64,000 nucleotides of DNA from Veronia pacifica (GTDB lineage: Bacteria > Pseudomonadota > Gammaproteobacteria > Enterobacterales > Vibrionaceae): contig NZ_LYBM01000004.1 of the NCBI RefSeq assembly GCF_001707825.1, forward strand, positions 1 to 64,000. Reading direction: 5' to 3'. Shown here piece by piece: positions 59,799-64,000 of the stretch; positions within the stretch are counted from its first letter, which is position 1; each line of letters opens with the position of its first letter. Both the position numbers and the translations under genes were made by a program. The notes below the pieces were generated by a model. The model searched no databases, was not told the DNA's origin, and saw nothing but the letters and a program-made list of their open reading frames with translations.

Positions 59799-61172
59799 AT
59801 GGGCGATGGTGACCGAAAATTCTTTGTACTGGATACCAATATCCTGCTCCACGAACCTTTCGCAATTTATTCCTTTCAAGAACACGACGTGGTCATTCCT
59901 ATGACCGTATTAGAAGAACTAGATCGCATCAAAGACAGCAAACGTGATATAGCGCGTGATGCCCGTGTTGCGATCCGTGCACTGGAGGACATATTTAAGG
60001 ACGCGACACCCGACCAAATCACTAAGGGGATGAAAGTCGGTAAAGAGGGGGGAACCGGCACAGTTTCAATTCTTGCCGATTTCGAAATCAAAGAAACGGT
60101 CCAGGCTTTTGCTGACAAGGCAGGAGATAACCGGATACTCAATGCCGTCCTGTATTTACAGACCAAACGCTCGCCACGCAAAGTGGTTCTGGTGACCAAA
60201 GACATCAACATGCGTCTTCGGGCAAAAGGTGCTGGCGTGAGGTTTGTTGAGGATTACCGTTCCGACCAACTCATTGACGACGTCAGCCTTTTGTCTAAAG
60301 GTTTTCAGGTCTTCAAGGGGGGATTCTGGGATCAGGTGGTTGCCTGTGAAACAGAAAACAGCGGGCGCACCACACTGCATACCCTACCTCGTGACCAAAT
60401 AGCAAATACCTACATTAACCAGTATGTGCTGGATGAAGGTGAAGAATTTGCGGGGCGGGTTGTATCTATTACTGACAGCGAGTTGCAACTTAAGGACATC
60501 AGCAGGGAGCGTCTGATGCACCGTGAAGCCTGGGGGATCAGGCCGAAAAATATCTATCAGGGGATGGCACTGGATGCATTGCTCGACCCGAGTATTGATC
60601 TGGCTATTCTCACCGGCCCTGCAGGATGTGGTAAAACGATTCTTGCGATGGCTGCGGCGCTGGAACAGGTGGTTGAAAAGGGGATGTATGACAAGATCAT
60701 TGTGACTCGGAATACGCCAGAAATCGCCGAATCTATTGGTTTTCTGCCCGGTACAGAAGAAGAGAAAATGATGCCTTGGCTTGGGGCTGTGACCGATACA
60801 CTGGAAGCACTCCATAAAAATGATGAGTGCGCAGATGGTTCGATGCGTTACATCATGGAAAAAGCCAACATCCAGTTTAAATCTATTAACTTTATGCGCG
60901 GTCGCTCAATTCAGAATGCCTTTGTTATTTTGGATGAGTGTCAAAACCTCACAGCATCACAACTGAAAACCATCATTACTCGCTGTGGCGAAGGAACCAA
61001 ACTGGTCTGCTCCGGTAACCTTGCGCAGATTGACAGTCCTTATCTGACCCCGGTGACATCCGGATTGACGTATATCGTAGAACGTTTCAAGAATTTTGAG
61101 GGAAGCGCCAGTGTCTATCTCAATGGCGTCGTGCGCAGCCGACTTGCGGAGTTTGCTGAAGAAAATCTCTGA
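59799..61172 (+). CDS. PIN-domain and PhoH-family ATPase
   Basis: A 457-residue fusion of an N-terminal PIN nuclease domain (about 5-150, FVLDTNILLHEP with acidic residues, and VTKDINMRLRAKG) to a C-terminal PhoH ATPase (Walker A GPAGCGKT near residue 275, Walker B FVILDECQN). PIN-PhoH proteins are thought to be ATP-driven ribonucleases or helicases in toxin-like or RNA-decay roles; in E. coli relatives YlaK is similar. ATG 59799 is preferred over GTG 59793, because the GTG overlaps the ribosome site AGGAGG. Confidence 0.93.
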   Translation: MGDGDRKFFVLDTNILLHEPFAIYSFQEHDVVIPMTVLEELDRIKDSKRDIARDARVAIRALEDIFKDATPDQITKGMKVGKEGGTGTVSILADFEIKETVQAFADKAGDNRILNAVLYLQTKRSPRKVVLVTKDINMRLRAKGAGVRFVEDYRSDQLIDDVSLLSKGFQVFKGGFWDQVVACETENSGRTTLHTLPRDQIANTYINQYVLDEGEEFAGRVVSITDSELQLKDISRERLMHREAWGIRPKNIYQGMALDALLDPSIDLAILTGPAGCGKTILAMAAALEQVVEKGMYDKIIVTRNTPEIAESIGFLPGTEEEKMMPWLGAVTDTLEALHKNDECADGSMRYIMEKANIQFKSINFMRGRSIQNAFVILDECQNLTASQLKTIITRCGEGTKLVCSGNLAQIDSPYLTPVTSGLTYIVERFKNFEGSASVYLNGVVRSRLAEFAEENL

Positions 61173-61192
61173 CAGCGATGTGCCAAATGGCA

Positions 61193-61220
61193 AAGGGCTG
61201 GTGAAAACCAGCCCTTTTTC
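61193..61220 (+). terminator. Terminator of the PIN-PhoH gene
   Basis: A perfect 10-base stem, AAGGGCTGGT / ACCAGCCCTT, with a GAAA tetraloop and a TTTTT tail. It lies between convergent genes. Confidence 0.9.
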
Positions 61221-61238
61221 CTTTTTAGCTCGTTACCG

Positions 61239-62678
61239 TTACCACGGAAGCTCAGTATCCAGATGCCGATGGCCATCAATACCTGCGCTGAGATTATTTA
61301 CTCTCTCTGCCTTGTGCTGCCGCATCCTTTTCAATGCAGTGTTAACCAGTGCGCTGCCCTCATCACCGTCTTCCGGGTAGTGAGCAAAGCTATAGCAGAA
61401 ACTGAGTGGCAGTACCTGCTGATTAAGAGACAGCGGGATCGACGGCAATGACCGACGTAACTTGTCTATCCGCTTAATTGCAAGGTTACGGTCACAGTAG
61501 TCAAACAAAATTGCAAACTCCCCACCGCCCAGTCGCGCAATCACGGCTTTGCTTGAAAGCTGTCCACGAAGCTGGGAAATCAAGTGTTTAATGGCGATGT
61601 CTCCCACCTGATGACCACACTCGGCATTGAGTTGGCCGAGATTATCCAAATCCAACACCGCTATTGAGTATGGGGATGGACTAAAGCGTTTCTCATTAAG
61701 CACATTGTAAAAGGCGTCCCGGTTGAGGGTACCTGTCAGGCGATCTAACTGCGTCACCTGTTCTAATTTTGCCGACGAGGTTGCCAATGCTTTCAGGGCA
61801 TTTTTAAGGTCCTGAGATTTTCTTCTCAGCACCATAGGTATGATAGACACGACAGCAATGAACAAAATCGATACTGAAATCAGTGGCCATTTTAATTTTG
61901 AACCTTGCACAGCACTTTCTTCCAGTCCGGGAATGTCATCGAACCATTTATGGTAAAGCGCATCCACTTCCTTATCGGTAATATTTTCCAGACCCTTTTC
62001 AATCGCTGGCATTTGTCGGGCATTCTGTCTGCTCACCGCAAAATGGATTGAGAAGCTATACAACTTTTTGCGTGGCGTAAAAGTGCCCTGGCGGTCGTTT
62101 TTATACAAACCGTAAAGCGTGGTATTGAGGTCATCGATAAAGACATCAATATCACCGCGATAGGCCGCTTCATTTAACCCGCCAAAGGTGTCATAGCGAC
62201 GGATACTTTCTGAGGGCAGGCGAGTGGTCAAAAATTCATCTTTCACACTGGCTGTCACAGAGCCGACTTTCAGATCACTGAGATGTGAGAGTGCGGTATC
62301 GTTAAGTTCGCGTTTGGCAAAAAGGTACACATCGTATTTTTGCAGTGGCAGTTCCCGCGAAAAGTAAAGATACTTTGCACGGTTACTGGTGTAACCCAGC
62401 CCACCATGGATCACTGTCGTGTCTGTACTTGCAAGGGCAATCGATGCAGGCCAGTTCATTAACTGGAATTTTATCTCTACGTGATTCTTCTCGCCGTATA
62501 GCTTCCAGAAATCTACCATTATCCCATCGGGTTCACCTTCACTGTTGATAAAGGAAAAGGGTTCCCAGGTCGATGAGCCTGTGACGATTAACTGCTTTGG
62601 AAGGGCTGCTGCGCAACTTGAGTACAGCAGGGTAAAAACAACCGCAATAAGCAGAGCAGATTTTTTAATGAGGTACAT
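61239..62678 (-). CDS. Periplasmic solute-binding domain fused to a degenerate GGDEF domain
   Basis: A 479-residue membrane receptor: signal peptide (MYLIKKSALLIAVV..CAAA), an extracytoplasmic SBP_bac_3 domain (about 30-250), one membrane helix (about 264-284), and a GGDEF-type domain (about 310-475). The signature reads RLGGGEF at 384-388, so the third residue, normally Asp or Glu and metal-binding, is Gly. The other metal-site Asp is present in VLDLDNLGQLN. Cyclase activity is therefore doubtful. ATG 62678 has AGGATAT upstream; starts at 62726-62729 are less likely. It lies next to a canonical GGDEF gene on the same strand, 137 bases away. Confidence 0.85.
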   Translation of the reverse strand: MYLIKKSALLIAVVFTLLYSSCAAALPKQLIVTGSSTWEPFSFINSEGEPDGIMVDFWKLYGEKNHVEIKFQLMNWPASIALASTDTTVIHGGLGYTSNRAKYLYFSRELPLQKYDVYLFAKRELNDTALSHLSDLKVGSVTASVKDEFLTTRLPSESIRRYDTFGGLNEAAYRGDIDVFIDDLNTTLYGLYKNDRQGTFTPRKKLYSFSIHFAVSRQNARQMPAIEKGLENITDKEVDALYHKWFDDIPGLEESAVQGSKLKWPLISVSILFIAVVSIIPMVLRRKSQDLKNALKALATSSAKLEQVTQLDRLTGTLNRDAFYNVLNEKRFSPSPYSIAVLDLDNLGQLNAECGHQVGDIAIKHLISQLRGQLSSKAVIARLGGGEFAILFDYCDRNLAIKRIDKLRRSLPSIPLSLNQQVLPLSFCYSFAHYPEDGDEGSALVNTALKRMRQHKAERVNNLSAGIDGHRHLDTELPW

Positions 62679-62815
62679 ATATCCTAAACAAAAAAGGCTA
62701 AAGACGACTAAAAGTGCGAACAGCATCACACTATTATACGTCTGGTACTACCTCTCAGCAAAGACATAATTGAATATTTTATGCGCCGATTTTATGACGC
62801 TAAACGTGATAATTG

Positions 62816-63820
62816 TCAAAAGAGTTCGACATCATCTTCGGGGATCATTTCAACAATGTCTCCCGATGCAAGGAGATCGTCGTAGAAACAAATTCGGTTA
62901 CGACCAAACTCTTTCGCTTTATACAGTGCTTGGTCGGCAAACCCCAATACTGTGATTGCGTTTAACTCGCTTTCATTGATGGAGGCTGCGCCTAATGACA
63001 CAGTGACATCCTTGACTGCTCCGTAATCCCTCGCACAGACCAAACTCAGGAAACCGTTCAGCAGAGCTTCGACCTCTGCACGCGGTCTGGCGTGAAGTAT
63101 GACTACGAACTCGTCGCCTCCGTAGCGGAACAGAATGTCGTCATCATCAAAATGCGCCTTCATGATCGCAGTGATCAGAAGGATTACCTCGTCCCCGAAT
63201 ACGTGACCATAGTTGTCGTTTATGCGTTTAAAATGGTCAATATCAAAAATACATACCCAATGGTCGCCATTCTGCGCGATATCCGTGCTCTGAATCAGAT
63301 AACGATCCAATAAGAGGTCTATCTTACTGGTCAACACTTTGCGGTTGTAAAGACCCGTTAGACCGTCACGCTCACTGGCAGAGATGATCTTCTGGTAGTT
63401 TTCGTAGACCTTGGCCAGGCCTTCGACAAGGTGGATATCATCGCCCTGTAGCTTTGCACATTTACAAAACACAACTGCGCTGATTGCTTCATCAGTTTCG
63501 CCTGCATGGATGGGAACAGCGACCATAGCCTGCAGATCTTTCGGGCTATATTCGACCACGTTGTCACCACAGCTTATGCAGTTTCTCAGCACCCGTTCAA
63601 TAGCATCCTTTTCATCCTCGTACAGAAAGATGTCAGAACTGGCGAGCACCATAAACTCAGGGGATGAATCTCGGTTGTAATCCAACACTAATACTTGTTC
63701 CGCAGGGGTTAACTGAAGGACTGTGGTTATGAGACTTTCGGTAATAGTATCAGTTTCGGTCTGCGCAGTTATGTCAACGACGGAATCAAGCACATCAATG
63801 TTGGTTACGCTCACAAGCAC
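62816..63820 (-). CDS. GAF-like sensor diguanylate cyclase
   Basis: A soluble 334-residue protein with an N-terminal GAF-like region (about 30-150, SSPEFMVLAS...AMVAVPIHAGE...VVFCKC) and a canonical GGDEF domain (about 165-315, FDIDHFKRINDNYGH and RYGGDEFVVI). An acidic tail ends the protein. All catalytic features are present, so c-di-GMP synthesis is expected. Several cysteines in the sensor region (NCISCGD, CKCAKL) could be a metal or redox site, but this is not proven. The start is GTG 63820 with an AGAGAGA ribosome site. Confidence 0.9.
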   Translation of the reverse strand: MLVSVTNIDVLDSVVDITAQTETDTITESLITTVLQLTPAEQVLVLDYNRDSSPEFMVLASSDIFLYEDEKDAIERVLRNCISCGDNVVEYSPKDLQAMVAVPIHAGETDEAISAVVFCKCAKLQGDDIHLVEGLAKVYENYQKIISASERDGLTGLYNRKVLTSKIDLLLDRYLIQSTDIAQNGDHWVCIFDIDHFKRINDNYGHVFGDEVILLITAIMKAHFDDDDILFRYGGDEFVVILHARPRAEVEALLNGFLSLVCARDYGAVKDVTVSLGAASINESELNAITVLGFADQALYKAKEFGRNRICFYDDLLASGDIVEMIPEDDVELF

Positions 63821-63896
63821 ATCTCTCTTTTGGGAAAAGTCTTAGCAACAAGTATAGATGCGACTAATTTATGTGCAATATTGTTGTTGTTTCCAA

Positions 63897-64000
63897 TTAT
63901 TTGTGACTCAAATACATTTTTAATGTGGGTGGGGGGGTATCCAGTAATGATATTGGGCCCTCACAGGCAATTTGCCCCTGATCGACGAACAGCAGATTAT
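63897..64000 (-). CDS. C-terminus of a probable ABC-transporter ATPase, cut by the window edge
   Basis: The minus-strand frame reads NLLFVDQGQIACEGPISLL, then DTPPPTLKMYLSHK and TAA at 63897-63899. The pattern LLFVDQGQIxxxGP...L followed by a short helix ending in L-S is what follows the H-loop in polar amino-acid and related ABC ATPases. Only about 33 residues lie in the window, so the transporter type cannot be known. A run of seven C on this strand (63931-63937) encodes the Pro-Pro segment and is part of the coding sequence. Confidence 0.6.
   Translation of the reverse strand, partial: NLLFVDQGQIACEGPISLLDTPPPTLKMYLSHK

Noticed and set aside
63931-63937. Run of seven G suspected as a phase-variable or quadruplex element
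   Set aside because: On the minus strand it encodes prolines in the end of a probable ABC ATPase, so no regulatory role need be assumed.

Overview
The window is about 64 kb of a gamma-proteobacterial chromosome, most likely from the Vibrionaceae. Four conserved blocks support this: cysJIH and cysG-cysDN-permease-cysC; ppa, fbp, mpl and ubiX; argR/mdh, ispB, rplU-rpmA and obgE; and folA, apaH-apaG-rsmA-pdxA-surA-lptD with divergent djlA, followed by rluA and rapA. This order fits my memory of Vibrio large chromosomes. I see no rRNA, tRNA, CRISPR array, insertion sequence or prophage. Most of the window is core genome with small accessory genes between the core operons.

Layout. (1) 2-5655: the end of an unrecognised gene, a NarL/LuxR-type response regulator, and a divergent pair encoding a FIST-domain sensor and a triple-PAS hybrid histidine kinase. 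This resembles the NosP-NahK nitric-oxide signalling locus. (2) 5877-10576: a small conserved-looking gene and the sulfite/PAPS reduction operon cysJIH. (3) 10630-16462: a cysteine-rich repeat lipoprotein, two thiol-peroxidase-family genes (one a lipoprotein without the resolving cysteine), fklB divergent from an ytfB/OapA-like gene, and elaA. (4) 16610-25031: periplasmic cpdB divergent from cysG-cysD-cysN-(SLC13 permease)-cysC. Together with cysJIH this gives sulfate uptake, activation and reduction plus siroheme supply. (5) 25217-32199: two small genes, msrA and the tamAB outer-membrane assembly pair. (6) 32217-41583: an exported EEP-like protein with altered catalytic positions, ppa, fbp, mpl-ubiX, a universal stress protein, a fused TRAP permease with no binding protein beside it, and argR. 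(7) 41897-46926: mdh, ispB, rplU-rpmA, obgE and folA. (8) 46993-61172: the envelope and RNA-modification operon lptD-surA-pdxA-rsmA-apaG-apaH, djlA, a 2-hydroxyacid dehydrogenase, rluA, rapA and a PIN-PhoH ATPase. (9) 61239-64000: two GGDEF proteins, one with a degenerate GGGEF signature, and the last codons of a probable ABC-transporter ATPase running off the window edge.

I did not find a clearly new multi-gene system. The best leads are the NosP/NahK-like locus, the lipoprotein peroxidase with an FNR-like box, the cysteine-pair lipoprotein, the EEP-like protein lacking catalytic residues, the TRAP permease without a binding protein, and the degenerate GGDEF receptor.
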